A DNA stretch of 64,000 nt. It comes from Coprinellus micaceus. Taxonomy: Eukaryota > Basidiomycota > Agaricomycetes > Agaricales > Psathyrellaceae. The translations under genes were made by a program, and so were the position numbers. The stretch covers positions 682,001 through 746,000 of the forward strand of contig OX596342.1 of the NCBI GenBank assembly GCA_951394405.1. Direction: 5' to 3'. Below, one piece after another: positions 14,177 to 25,170 of this stretch. The notes under the pieces were generated by a model. It saw only the letters and a program-made list of their open reading frames with translations, was not told the DNA's origin and did no database searches. Position 1 is the stretch's first letter, and each line of letters starts with the position of its first letter.

Positions 14177-16559
14177 TCACTTCGGAAGGTCTCCGGCGTG
14201 CCCCTCCGGGGAACCCTTCTCTGTCTCCTCCTTATGATCATACCCGTTCGAAGGATTAAGTGCTCCGTTCGGCTCAGACGCGCCTGCCCCCTGTTTCCCA
14301 TACCCGAGCGTATCAACGTCGATGAGGGTGTCGAACAAATACGCATGGATCCCCCTCTTCTTCTCCAACTCTTGAATATCCGCCCTGAGAGCTGGATACT
14401 CTTTGTCGCATCCATCGACCATCCATTTCTGAACAGATTCGATGTTGTGCAGGAATCCAAAGGGGCTGTTCGGTTTTGAACCTGGAAAGAGGGTAGGGTC
14501 AGAGCCGGTTCTATTCTAACAGAAATATTGAAAAGATCGGGGACGTACGCATTAGAGCCCGCGCCAAGGATGTCCCTAATATCAAGGCAAGCATCGTGCT
14601 CATGAACGAACCAAGACCTCCGAGTGCCGACAACCCCGACAGCACGGACTTGCTCCGGTAATCTTGGAGTATGGTCCACTCGTTCACGGCGCTTTGCAGG
14701 GTAAAGCCTAACGTGCCCACGTTTGGGTCGCTCGTTACGCCGGGTAGTGTGTTCGGAAGCGTCTGTGCGATTGAAGCTATCAGGAAGTTCTCCTGGGACT
14801 GGAAGGCGGAATTAGACGGTTCCGTTAGTTCGCCATAGATGCTTGAAGATTATAAACGTGCTTACCTCAAATCCGAGCGTGGCCAGCGTCGCGGGGCGCA
14901 AGCGCTGGCGAATCACAGGGTTCGCAACACTCAACGCGTTCATCCCGGGAAACAACGAGACCGGCTCCGTATTCAAGTACACATCGCTGGCGTCCCTCGT
15001 CAGCCCCAAATATACTCGTACTGAATCAGAGATCCTGTCGGACAGTGCAGCGCCTGGGCCTCCCAGAAGTCCGGTGTAATCGACCCTGATGTCAAAGTTG
15101 GGGAAGTCCCAGTATGGGTTTGGCGCTTTCGCGTTTTCGCTCGGACGTGGGGGGCAGACTACGATGGCAACATCCCACGTGGCGGGGACCAGGTTCCCCT
15201 TGTTGAGCGCGAAATTCCTGACGGGACAAAGCACGGGTGGTTGTAACTGGATTGGGCCGTTGCCTTGTTGTCTCCAGCGAGCTGTTGCATTCACAACGCC
15301 TGAAAGGCTTGCCGTGGCGTTTGGGTGCCTCGACCAAAGCTAGGATTCCGTATCAGTACCATGAGTGGTAAGGTTGGCTTTGACCTTGAACCTGCGGTGG
15401 ACTTACCAGAAGGACCGAGAATCTCATATCACTGTTGAAGATGTTTCCGGCAAGGGTAAAGTCGGGCTGGGGAGTGCGGTAAGTGCGCTGCGGTGTCATC
15501 CCCATCTCCCCAATTGGCATGATGATTGCCTGGTAGACGCCAAAGGACACCAGGGCGCATACTGCAGTCAACGCGATGAATCCTCGGAGGCCGGTGATCC
15601 ATTTCGATTCTCCACTAGATAAACAGAGTACATACATGTCAGATCTTGACCCACGTCATTCTTGGTATTCGAAACACTCACGGAACCCCGGGCTGCCACA
15701 TCCTGGTACCGAACAGCACATGGGCAGGATAGTTGAAATGCTTCTTGAGGAACTTCTTGAAGGGCCCTGTGAAGAACTCCCTGAAGGGCTCCGTGAAGAA
15801 CTTATTGAAGAACTCCTTGAAGTGCTTCCACCAAAGCGGTGACTCTTTCGGAGGTGGTGGCGGCGGTAGCGGAATGCCTTCCTTCTTGTTGTCGGACGAT
15901 GGGTAGCATACCACCTTCAAGACTGATAGAACGACGAGGCTAATGGCGAGGATCCAGAACGCCACCACAGCCAACAGAGCTATTTTGGGGAACCATATCG
16001 TACCACCGTTCCGAGATCGGTGTGTATAATACCCAACGACTGCGAAGTAGCCTAGACTGTGTGTGAGAGACTACCCAGGGATTGGCACCAAAGGTAGCAC
16101 ACTCACAGGAGGATTCCAGGAATGTGAACGAGATATCAAGCCAGGCGACCCATCGTGGTAGGCGAGCTGGTGGTACAAATGTTCTGTCAGACCGTCAGCA
16201 TAAATTCAGCGATAATCGATGTATACGAGTTACAATACTCACGTCCCAAGATGATGCGCGGTCGTCACCACAGTCAAGAGAATGCCCAGAACGCCCAACG
16301 CGTACTTCTTCTCGTTTCTCGCAACCCAAACACCCCCGTAAATCGTATAGCCCATAGTCAGGATAGACGAAGCGATGACGATACGTAGGAAGCTCAGCCG
16401 CAGAGTCTCGGTAAACGGGGGCTTGCCAGGCTTCGCGAGCGGGCTGGTGCTTGAGTTGCCTTTTTCATTGGTCACGGCGACGGCATCGTCTGTCTTATTT
16501 TCTTGCTCTTGCTGGCTGACGTTCGAACGGCCTTTTTCTTCATCCGTGGCGATAGCCAT
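14177..16559 (-). CDS. Multi-pass membrane protein family, copy C (loop expansion)
   Basis: Third tandem copy, apparently intact. ATG 16559; N-terminus longer and more charged than in A or B, then helix 1 RIVIASSILTMGYTIYGGVW and helix 2 ending TTAHHLGT. The fourth-helix exon (WFPKIALLAVVAFWILAISLVVL) is followed by a proline run and an insertion absent from the paralogues: a Phe/Lys/Glu-rich tandem stretch with repeated KEFF, REFF and KKFL units (about 15735-15830), before YPAHVLFGTRMW. Then come helix 5 (VYQAIIMPIGEMGMTPQRTY), the extracytoplasmic domain (YWDFPNFDIRVDYTGLLGG; the NYT sequon of the others is DYT here), NTEPVSLFPG, the last helix (SALGGLGSFMSTMLALILG) and a tail with NSPFGFLHN, YPALRADIQ and YLFDTLIDVDTLGYG. 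Same seven-exon plan. Function unknown. Confidence 0.85.
15735..15830. repeat. Imperfect short tandem repeat inside copy C
   Basis: Repeated GAAGAACT and CTTGAAG words with a period of about 12-15 nt on the plus strand, encoding the extra Phe-rich amphipathic units in the loop between helices 4 and 5 of copy C. Absent at the same place in copies A, B and D. Confidence 0.7.
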
Positions 16560-18078
16560 CGATTACCCAAGGGAGGGCCGTAGTGCGAGGCAGAGAATAG
16601 GGGACTGGGAGGGGGCGGGGGTCAACTCGTCCTCATGGTCTGTTTCTTATTTAAGGCAAGTTTAAGGTGCGCCTCGTTGCACAGCGAAACGAGGGATCGG
16701 CTGGTATCAGCCCCATTGAGTACCCTCGTTTGAGCTCACACAATTGAGCACCCGCTGAGCCATGATTGGATTAGCACCCCTTTCGAGCGCTAAGTGACCC
16801 CTGGGACCCAAGATACTGGCGAGTTGTACTGTCCTGCTGACCAAGGGGTGGGAGGACAATAGACCAATCTGTATAAAATTAGGTTTTCTCCTACTCGAGC
16901 GTTCATTTCGGAGGTTCTGGAACGACCCACACGCCTTGCGGGCGCTTATCGCCTGCTGGAACAGGAAGGCCTCGGGTAGGGTGCCTCCCTTCACAGCCCT
17001 GCCGAGCGGTGTATGGAGAACTTGGACAAAGCTAATGCTCACCGTAGTTGGCCGCCAATCTCCGACGTTTTCGAACCAATCTCCTCGTCCTTCGTCGGCT
17101 TAGTGTCAATGTCCGCTGGTGACTGGAACCGAAAGGCTGCGACAGTGTCCCTTAGCTGTCCCACTGGCAATCGATCGGAGGTGGCGCAATGTACCCAAAA
17201 GCTACGCTGCATTTGAGTGTTCGTTACGAAGGACTCTCGAACGATGTGGCAGACCAATTTGAATCAATTCAGAATCAATACATAGCGAGTACGTTATGGG
17301 CCCGGGCACCCTGGGCGGCAATTATAAGATCCGTTCCTGTGGACGCAAAGGCTGGTTCATCTTCATCTTTCTTCTCGACGACCGCCATGGATGCGACTCG
17401 GGCGGCTTCCCCTCTACAAGGGCCACGAAAGCGTGGGGCGCTTGGGGCTAGACTGCCCTGCGGGCAACGCCTCGCATTCACGTTCAGAAGCACGCCTTTG
17501 GCGAGGTCCCCTTCTGATCTACAAGCTCCTGTGGAGAAAACTACGAACAGACAATCTTCCTACGCCTTCGCCATCCTCCTGGGGTGTAATTCTAGGTCCT
17601 CAGCAGGTCGAATCAAGCAAAGGTGCACCCGAGAGTCATGGCCGGGTGCCATTAGCAAGCCACAAAGCTGCCACCATCACTGGTTGATGTGACGGTAGAC
17701 AAGGCTTCGGTGCGTGGCGAGGACCCCCCTTTACTCGGTTAGAGGTATGATACTCCGAGGTTTCTCCTGGGTGAGGGCATGCGACGAAAACGGCCCTCTC
17801 GCTCGCCAAAAAAATTGTGTTTTCGATTTTTTGGAACGAGGAGAGGACGTTTCGGGCTGATTCCTCCGCACACCGCCTTGCGTCTTGCTTCCGCAGCTTT
17901 TCTGCTCACGAACCTAAGCCGCCAAAGTGCTCAGTGTTGCCACACAAATTCGTCGCATAAAGATCGGACCTCTGAGCGAGTATCGGGGGGTCCTGCGTGG
18001 CGATCTGGCCGCGCTGTACACTTCCCGCTTTCACCTCGACCGCTATCTTCTCATATCCTCCCTCTCGGGTTCGTCAGC
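16560..18078. other. Intergenic, duplicated flank then no clear gene
   Basis: 16900-17010 matches the upstream flanks of copies A and B (TTTCGGAGGTTCT, then GGGCGCTTA at 16940-16948, then CTGCTGGAAC). Open frames between 17189 and 17692 on the plus strand and 17275-17493 on the minus strand lack motifs and coherent splice signals. Confidence 0.45.
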
Positions 18079-19541
18079 ATGCCTGAACTAGCCCAGGAAC
18101 TACTGGCCCTTATCGCCGACATTATCGCTGAATCCGGAGACCGGGAAACACTTGCCAGATTGGCGCTCGTAAACGGCCAACTTCTAAACCTCGTCCGCGA
18201 GCGCAGGTCGTCAGAACTCGTCATAGGTGGTCCATCTTTTCATGCTAAACCACAAAACCTTCTTGGGTATCTGCAGAAGTTCCACTCTTTGATTCAGGCC
18301 GACCCAACCTTCGCGGACTCCATCATCACCCTGACGCTCAGCCACGACACAGATTCCGCAGCTAATGCTGTCGAAATGAATTGGGGCTACAGCACGATGG
18401 GTTGGCTCGGTTGGACGGAGGTGACTGAAGTCATTTCGCAGATCCTACCACAATTATCGTATTTGAGGAGCTTGACGATCACGGCTCATGAACCTGACGC
18501 GTTCACGGACTGGACCAACGTTCCTCCGGACATGCAGGATGCACTGTTTCACTGCTTCTCTCTTTCGACTATGGAAGAGTTGGTGCTGGAGCGCATCATT
18601 AATATGGAGATAACTCCCCTCATCGACTGTCCCAGCTTAACGACGCTTTCTCTCATCGGGATAACCTTGGAGGTCGGAGACTGTGGGACTGCCCTGGAGA
18701 AGCTATTGGAAGGCTTTGAACGAGATGACGCGCGACTCTCGATCTCGGAATTGAAGAGCCTGACAGTACACGCAGCCATGTACAATGATACGATGAAGCA
18801 TGCGATGAAACGCCTACTACAGCGAACCGGTAATTCTATCGAAGAACTTCGCATCCGTATACCGGTGACCTGCGATCGCGACGTCAAGGAGCTCAAACTG
18901 TTCGGTAAGCTTGCAGTCTATTGAGTCTATACGCACGTCTGAACACCCTCATAGAGCTGTTTCGGGAACTCCAGCAGTTTCCGTTGTTGGCTTTCGTCGA
19001 AATCGAAGTCGCGCTCAGTTGGTGCGCAGGGGTCCGTCACGACCACGCCCTGCGGATCCCATATTCCTTGGAGCCCATTGGCACGATAATACGTGCTATC
19101 CGCCGCTGCGATGAAAAGCACGTCAACACGGCGCGACTGTCCTTCAATATCGACCCCTACCCGGTTGGAACATGGTCCCGGAGATATGGCTCCAATCGTA
19201 TCAATACCAGCGACGTCGCGAAAGCCATTATAGAGAGCGATCTATGGGAGACGCTGGAATCGGAATTCGGTAACCCGTCCCATGGGGAAACTACCAGAAT
19301 CGAGGTTGCAATCGGCACACCGTTAGTGGAGGGCCTTCAGGAGGCTGCCAAGGAGGCGGAACTCCTAAAGAGGGACGTCGTGGTGGAGGGCGTGTACCGC
19401 CGAATGCCCACCCTCACGAAGACCGGTATCGTGAACGCGTACTGGTGCGTAATACTTGCTTACTTCCGTGTTTCATTCATATCGCTTCGGTTCTTCTTCT
19501 TAATTAACACCCCCGTTTTGTATAGCCTCGTGAACGAATAG
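18079..19541 (+). CDS. F-box-like / LRR-type protein
   Basis: Probable F-box-like protein of the large Agaricomycete family that pairs an N-terminal F-box helix bundle with irregular leucine-rich repeats; such proteins are usually substrate receptors of SCF ubiquitin ligases (family knowledge). The start is ATG 18079 because MPELAQELLALIADII begins the F-box-like segment, even though the frame is open further upstream. LRR-like strands follow (LRSLTITAHE, MEELVLERIINMEI, LTTLSLIGI, LKSLTVHA, IEELRIRIP). A 51-nt intron at 18905-18955 joins LKLF to ELFRELQQFPLLAFVEIEV in frame. A second intron begins at GTGCGT just after NAY and the terminal exon gives a short CLVNE tail ending at 19541. Alternative: the donor GTAATA three codons later would read on into HEFESLHLNFGAYRY and end near 19735, which looks at least as protein-like, so the C-terminus is uncertain. 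Confidence 0.75.
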
Positions 19542-20279
19542 CTCCAAAGCACGAGTTTGAATCGTTGCATCTCAACTTCGGCGCTTATCGATACACCAAT
19601 CGATGGGGTCATGGGCGCGACTGGCTGAATGGAAGGCATATGCCGTCGCAACGCCCGCTGTCATCGCGTACTTCTGGTTCGCTAATGAGCGCCAATATAT
19701 CTGTTTCCGGTATGTGCATTTGGCCTTAACCTGACGTCCTTGTTGTTGTGGAGTTTATGAGTAAAAAGGAATCTATTGGATACTCATCTCCCTGTTCGCA
19801 TCATCCCATGAGGTATTCAGTTTTAAGCGCCCGAACTCGAGTCCCTACCCTCGCCACACCCTGAAGCGGGCGACATTACACGGCCTCTTCCCTCATCCCT
19901 CGCGGCGAGTTATTCATAGAGAGGTGAGCTATCTTGGTCCCGCTATTCGCTGCCATATGACCTGAAGCCGCATCCTACAGGCCCCAACCCATCAGAGGTT
20001 TTCTATTGAATGTCATAACACCTCGGCGCCTAATCGTTATCACGGGTCTGAGAAACACGGCAACCTGCATTTCCGGTTTGATAGTACGATCTTCTTTGAT
20101 CTTCCTCATGTCTCATTGCTGTACTTTGAATGAATCTTCTTCGACAGCCACCTTCTTGGCTCTCCGATTCTCCAAGTAGACCCATGAAGGCGGTCTATTT
20201 AGCCTAGGCCACGCCTTCAACAGAGCTGTGAGCGCCCAGGATCGTCCCTTCTTACTTTTTCCGCCGGTCAGATACCCCA
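19542..20279. other. Intergenic with one GGGCGCTTA-type motif
   Basis: 3' flank of the F-box gene (or its alternative last exon, to about 19735) and the promoter of the next gene. TAAGCGCCC at 19824-19832 is one of the recurrent motifs. No other gene seen. Confidence 0.5.
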
Positions 20280-21450
20280 ATGTCCGTGACACCGACCTCC
20301 CCCCAGCCTCCTGTCGTCAATGGCAGCATGCCAGCAAACGCACAGAACGCGGAGCAGCCTAATGAAGATCGCCCGGCCATCCTCGTGTCTCTGGATGGCT
20401 CGAACGGCATCACCACCGCGCCGAACACCGCCGGCCTTACTCCCATTACTCCCCAGAGCCCCTTAGAAACCCTGAACACCGGCACCCGACCGCTCAACGT
20501 TCGCAAGGAGTCCTCCATCGCATTCTCCAACGTTGGCAGCTCCAACGATCGAGACTCCAGACCGATCCCCGAGCCAGTCGTCGAAAGCGCTCAAGCATCC
20601 GAAGGCAACCCTGCAGATCGTGACTATGGCGTCACCGCAGCTGCGAACTATGAAGAGCGGACCTCTCGCCGCATGCTTGGGCGCCGGGGCACGTCTGAGA
20701 ACCGATCGGTGTATTCGACGTTGTCTGCCATGACGGTGGCCGAGGCGCAGACGCCCTATGTGAACATGCTACTAGCGCTCGACCATATTCACACGATTAA
20801 CGATATGCTGGCGTTTTCATTCTGTTGGCTTTTGTTGGCAGGGTTCGTCGTTCTTCCGGGGACGATTAAGAAGACGATTCCGGACCTTGTCGAGGGCAAT
20901 GTTCAGAACGAGAATCTGAAAAATGCGCTCAATCTTGTGATTGAGCATGTGCCTTTGTGCGTATCCCGTCTCTATTCAGCTCGGAGTTCCATATCTCTTA
21001 CCTACGTCTACCCTAGGGTTGCCGTGGCGGGAGCGGTATCTGCAATTGGCTTGGTAGGTATGGTTGTTATGTGGGTTCGATGGCGGGGGAACTATATCTG
21101 GCTCGTTCGGAACATCTTCTTGTAAGCGCGTCCCCTCTTCGCTACTCGCTACCATCCTAACATCTGCCAATAGGCCTGGGTGCACCAACGCACTTGCGGG
21201 TCTCGTCTCGACCCTGGTCAGCATCTTCGTCATCAACAAGGGCGATCTGGACACACTCTCGATCGTCATTCTGAGCGTCGTTGGTGGGGTCACTCTCTTC
21301 AACTTCCTCATGATCGTCCTATACCAGTGGATTTGGCTTTCTCGTCTCCAAAAGGAGCACAAGCGGCTGGTGGGCAAGCATAGCGCAGGGAAGACGGGCT
21401 CGGGGAAGTATAAGGGTCATGATGACGAATACGACGCTGGTAGGAACTAG
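20280..21450 (+). CDS. Four-TM fungal membrane protein, function unknown
   Basis: Three exons, about 340 aa. The first about 155 residues are polar and Pro/Ser/Asn-rich, with SPQPP and ITPQSPLE, and probably disordered and cytosolic. YVNMLLALDHIHTINDM leads into helix 1 (FSFCWLLLAGFVVLPG), helix 2 (VAVAGAVSAIGLVGMVVMWV) follows the first intron, helix 3 (ALAGLVSTLVSIFVI) the second, and helix 4 is LSIVILSVVGGVTLFNFLMI; the C-terminus is short, basic and Gly/Lys-rich. Introns: GTGCGT after CATGTGCCTTT to the TACCCTAG acceptor, and GTAAGC after ATCTTCTT to the CAATAG acceptor; both keep frame. The YVxMLLALD..lhn motif before a TM pair recalls a conserved fungal membrane protein family of unknown role (from memory). 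The start at ATG 20280 is the first in frame and follows a GC-poor leader. Confidence 0.8.
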
Positions 21451-22429
21451 CAAGGGCGCGTATCAACGGGAAGCTTCCTTTTCCTCTTCTGTACGATTAT
21501 CTCCTATTTTTCGAAGGTTAACTTAACTATACCCATACAGTAACGTTTTCGGAGGCCCGCACTGTGTATAACCTTGTATTCTCCGCCCACTGCAGATTTT
21601 ATTACCTTTATGATATACGAATGCACGATCCCGAGCGGCATGGATCTTAGTATATGTGACTTTTAGCGCTCGTCGCGGAGATTGGAGACGCGTTGTTTGG
21701 TCCTTTGTTGGCGCGTTGCTTGCTCGGCAAGCGCCGGCGAACCAAACTGGTGCGTGGTCCGTGCGCAGAGCAGCTTCAGTATATAAGCTGGACCTCGCCC
21801 ACTTGGAATCCTTACCACTCTGGCCTTTTGGCTTAGATCAAGTGTAGTATCTGTTCTTAATAGTTTAACCACTATTATGAGGGCACCGCCCTCATTTTTG
21901 GTTATCTTATTTTTGCCGCCCCAGCTTCTCGAGCTCTGCTTGCAACTCGGGAACATGATGACCTTGCTACTGCAGTATCGGCTTGTGTCGTCGGGGGATC
22001 CCTCCTTTACGGGGACTCTGATCTCTTTGCTGGATTTTCTATGGCACGTCTTGTTGACGTAGCAGTGGAATCCAGCAAACTGGAAAGAGCCCTCCTGATC
22101 CTATTCTTATCTTCTGTTTATCAAGGTTGGAAGGGTACGACGAGGAGACGATGTGCGTCCTCCCCTTGATTTAAACCGGAGGTTGGATGCTGGTTGTCCC
22201 AAGCAGAATGCTCCCCGGCGATTTGATATCGAAGTATAGTACTCAACTAAAGCCATTGGTACGTGAATCGGGAATCCGGCGTATTTCTCCACGTCCCATT
22301 CGTAACACTAACAGACGCTCGAAGGTCTCCGTTATTCCATGAGTTCCCGATCCTGTTTGTCATCGCCTTTCCCAGGAATACGAGCTGTGTGACATTGGAT
22401 TCATTCTTGTCGTTGATCACGACGGAAAG
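21451..22429. other. Intergenic, no gene seen
   Basis: 3' flank of the four-TM gene and about 900 bp of sequence without a supported gene; short open frames on both strands show no motif. Confidence 0.45.
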
Positions 22430-23530
22430 GCACTTGCCCTTCCCACCCAGACCAGGGACTATATCTTCCACAAGATATCCTTGGGAGAGAGTCGGGATGC
22501 GCGTGTCAACACGGTTCGCTGCGAGAAGTTGCATCACCTCCTCGAGCAGCACCCCGAACTGTGAGACTGACCAACCGCCTCACTCTCGGCGACGAGAAGA
22601 ATACCTACTGACTCCTTGTATTCAAACGTTGCTAAAGCCCTGCCACAGCTCACATCTACCACCCGGCTCATTATACGGGACACGGACTGGGCGCGATGTT
22701 GCCCCTGCTCCAAATCGAGCTCTTCAATTCCGTGGCTCGTCCAACGGTCTCCTACTGATCGGTATCGTCAACATCGACCTCATTCCCCTAGCGCAGTACT
22801 ACCATATCGAAGACCTCACCATCCAGGATGTGCGACCGTCTTTAGCGACCTCAGTCGCTCGAGGCGGGGCGTGTTCCCCCCTGAACAGCCGCGTGTTGCT
22901 TAATTCGCAGCCACCAGCGAACCCGAAACCAACGCGCCCTTCAGGGCTTCGGCTTGATGCCTTCAGACAGTGCGCAGAGCCTCTGCGGCAGAGGAGCTGA
23001 AGACCCTGATCGCGTATGTGGGCGAGATCAAGGCTACGCTCCCCTTGTTCCGCCCGTGGGTGATCTGTTTAGGAACTGCGGCGTTCGATGAAGACATGCA
23101 AGAAGCATGGTCACCACTCGTGGATCACTGCGCTCCGTTCGTGATGGCGTATACCATCCACCAGAACGAGGCGAAGCAGAGCCTTCTCGACCCCTCGGCG
23201 AGCGTTCCACCCTTACCCCGCATGGTGCTCCCCTCGCAGTCGATCCCCCAGGCTGCGGGGTATACTCCTCGTCTCCACGTGTCATCATTTCTGGAGGGAT
23301 GGACGTTGCATCTTCTCGCATCTCGCACGCGAGCTCAAGGAGATCCAGGCCATTCGGTCATCCGGAAATCCCTCTGACCTCTCTCATGTCGTGTTGAATC
23401 TCGACTTCAATGTCAACGGGCGCTTTCCTACGGGCGATGGCGAACCTCAGTCAGAGAAAGTTGGTCAAGATGGACTTTGAGGTGGACCTCGCCGATGATT
23501 TGGTATGTTATTTTCTAGAGCTATATCTTC
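22430..23530 (+). pseudogene. F-box/LRR protein pseudogene
   Basis: Decayed relative of the gene at 24.1-25.1 kb. Matching pieces occur in the same order but in changing frames: SRDARVNTVRCEKLHHLLEQ (22485-22550) versus SRDPRVNSARCEKLRHLVEQ; TSTTRLIIRDTDWA (22650-22700); NSVARPTVSY closed by TGA (near 22760); then, in another frame, NIDLIPLAQYYHIEDLTIQDV (near 22770-22830) versus NMDVSPLAQYHHIEYLTLQGV; and FRPWVICLGTAAFDEDMQ plus CAPFVMAYTIHQNE (23050-23170). A C-terminal LRR-like piece (HVVLNLDFNVNGRFP) lies near 23390 in yet another frame. At least three frame changes and an in-frame stop, none next to usable splice sites, argue for a pseudogene. Confidence 0.7.
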
Positions 23531-24094
23531 GTCTGTCGCTGAGTTGAGACTAAATGTGATCCAGGAATGAAGTTCAGTGAACACTATTGGACAATTTTCT
23601 ACCCTAGGCTCGTCTTTTGTAGCTAGACTGACGAGATGGGAGTATGTCATTTCCGCCAAGGGTCACTCAGTTGTCTCTGTGCGCTTAAGTTTCAAGCTCA
23701 TCAGTTGTGAGCACATCTTACAAAAGTGTCATCGCTCAACAGAGGACGTTCACCTATTGCCCGCATCTTGACCAAGTACTACTAAACGCTTCCCATTCCG
23801 AGATAAAACTGATGGCTTCCGGCGTCACCAGGTAGCTTTGATCATGTTGTGGAAATGTCGAATGATTGGGACCGACTCCTTGGTGTCACGAGCTTCGTCA
23901 CGGGTGAGCTCCTAATTACGTTTGTTGATGCTTTCGACTCCTCGAAGTTGAAAGTATCAGCACCACTATAAAGGGGAACCAATACTCCCCGAGCCGTCCA
24001 GCTCGCCCCTCAACACCGCCCACTCAATTACCATGGAGCATCACACTTCGACCTTGTCATCCCTCAGCCATCCTTTTTCTGACATATTCTAGCA
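23531..24094. other. Intergenic between F-box pseudogene and gene
   Basis: No supported gene. ATG 24033 may be the true start of the following gene, with a short first exon and an intron ending at the TCTAGCAG acceptor (24087-24094), but no donor giving the right frame could be fixed. Confidence 0.35.
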
Positions 24095-25070
24095 GGAATT
24101 AATTGAAGGTTTCATCGACGCCGCACAGGACGACCACCAGGCCATGAGAAGCTTCGGGTTGGTGTCAAGCACTTGGTACCCTCGAACGCGAGCCCACCTC
24201 TTCGGCACCATCGTCCTTGGGGGCAGTCGCGACCCACGAGTAAACTCAGCTCGGTGCGAGAAACTTCGTCACTTAGTCGAGCAGCAAAGGTTGTACAGAG
24301 TCATTCGCAACCTCACCATCACCGACCGCAAACAAAGCGGATGGCTGTACTACATTCGACCCGAAATACCCAAGATCCTACCCTATCTCAAGTACCTGTT
24401 CCGTCTGTCCCTTGACAATATGGGCTGGGGATGTGTTAGAAGCCCCCTTCAAACACAGCTGTACGATTTAATGGCCAGACCGAGAATCACAACGCTGGCC
24501 TTGACTAGTATCGAAAACATGGATGTCTCCCCTCTGGCACAGTATCACCACATCGAATATTTGACTTTGCAAGGAGTCGAAAGCATTGGGACGATCCGGA
24601 AGGGTGCATATTTTCCTCCGAATGGCCGTGTGGCACTTGGGTCGATAACGCCGGCCAGTGCACGACGCTCCTTGGGAAGGCTTTGTCTCACCATTGGGCA
24701 ATGTGCAAGCGCGCTTACAACACTCTTGGTGTGTGCAAGAGATGGCCCCGGGGCCGCTTTGCCGTTGCTGCGGCCATGGGCAATCCGCCTGGAAACTGTG
24801 GGGTTTGACGAGGAGATGCGGAAAGCGTGGTCTTTGCTCCTGGACACATGTGCCCCATTCCTCGTGTCATTCACCATTCACCAAAACGAGACGGAGAATC
24901 GGTTGGACCTTGGATCCCTCCTCCCCCCGTTGTCCCCATGCGCATTCCCTCTAGCCCTCTTTCCGCGGCTCCAAGTATGGCACGAATATTGTTGCAAAAT
25001 CGCAATTCAGTACATCACATGGTGCTTTCAGCCTTTCATAGTACATGTCCGCGAACGCATCCATGTCTGA
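24095..25070 (+). CDS. F-box/LRR protein, 3' end replaced by repeat
   Basis: Single long exon with a recognisable F-box-like start (ELIEGFIDAAQDDHQAMRSF, then GLVSSTWYPRTRAHLF) followed by LRR-like segments (IRNLTITD; LKYLFRLSLDN; ITTLALTSIENMDV; IEYLTLQGV) and a conserved LLRPWAIRLETVGFDEEM / CAPFLVSFTIHQNE block. The 5' end is incomplete: it follows an AG acceptor at 24094 and the first exon is unresolved; the first internal ATG is 24144. After FPLALFPRLQV the frame enters the dispersed repeat starting at 24976 (WHEYCCKIAIQ...), so the last about 30 residues are not family sequence and the protein lacks the C-terminal portion still visible in the neighbouring pseudogene. Probably truncated by a repeat insertion or deletion. 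Confidence 0.6.
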
Positions 25071-25170
25071 GTACAAGGCAATATTTAAATCGGTACACCG
25101 ACTGTTCCGTTTTCAGTACATAGAATACCCCCCGGGTAATTGGTACACCCATGACCCTGCTAAGTATACC
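24976..25170 (+). repeat. Dispersed repeat, copy 1
   Basis: Begins with TATGGCACGAATATTGTTG and continues with CAAAAT, ACATGGTG and, about 130 bp on, TTGGTACACCC. The same order of words is present inverted at 57395-57537. It overlaps the 3' end of the F-box gene. Class unknown; probably the end of a mobile element. Confidence 0.5.

Noticed and set aside
17189..17692. 167-codon plus-strand frame and its minus-strand counterpart
   Set aside because: Neither has a recognisable motif or intron chain; the minus frame has a short protein-like piece (EKKDEDEPAF) but too little to call a gene.
17779..18078. 100-codon N-terminal extension of the F-box gene
   Set aside because: The frame is open but Arg/Ser-rich without character; the F-box begins right after ATG 18079.
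22247..22552. 101-codon minus-strand frame
   Set aside because: Opposite the F-box pseudogene; a shadow frame without motif.
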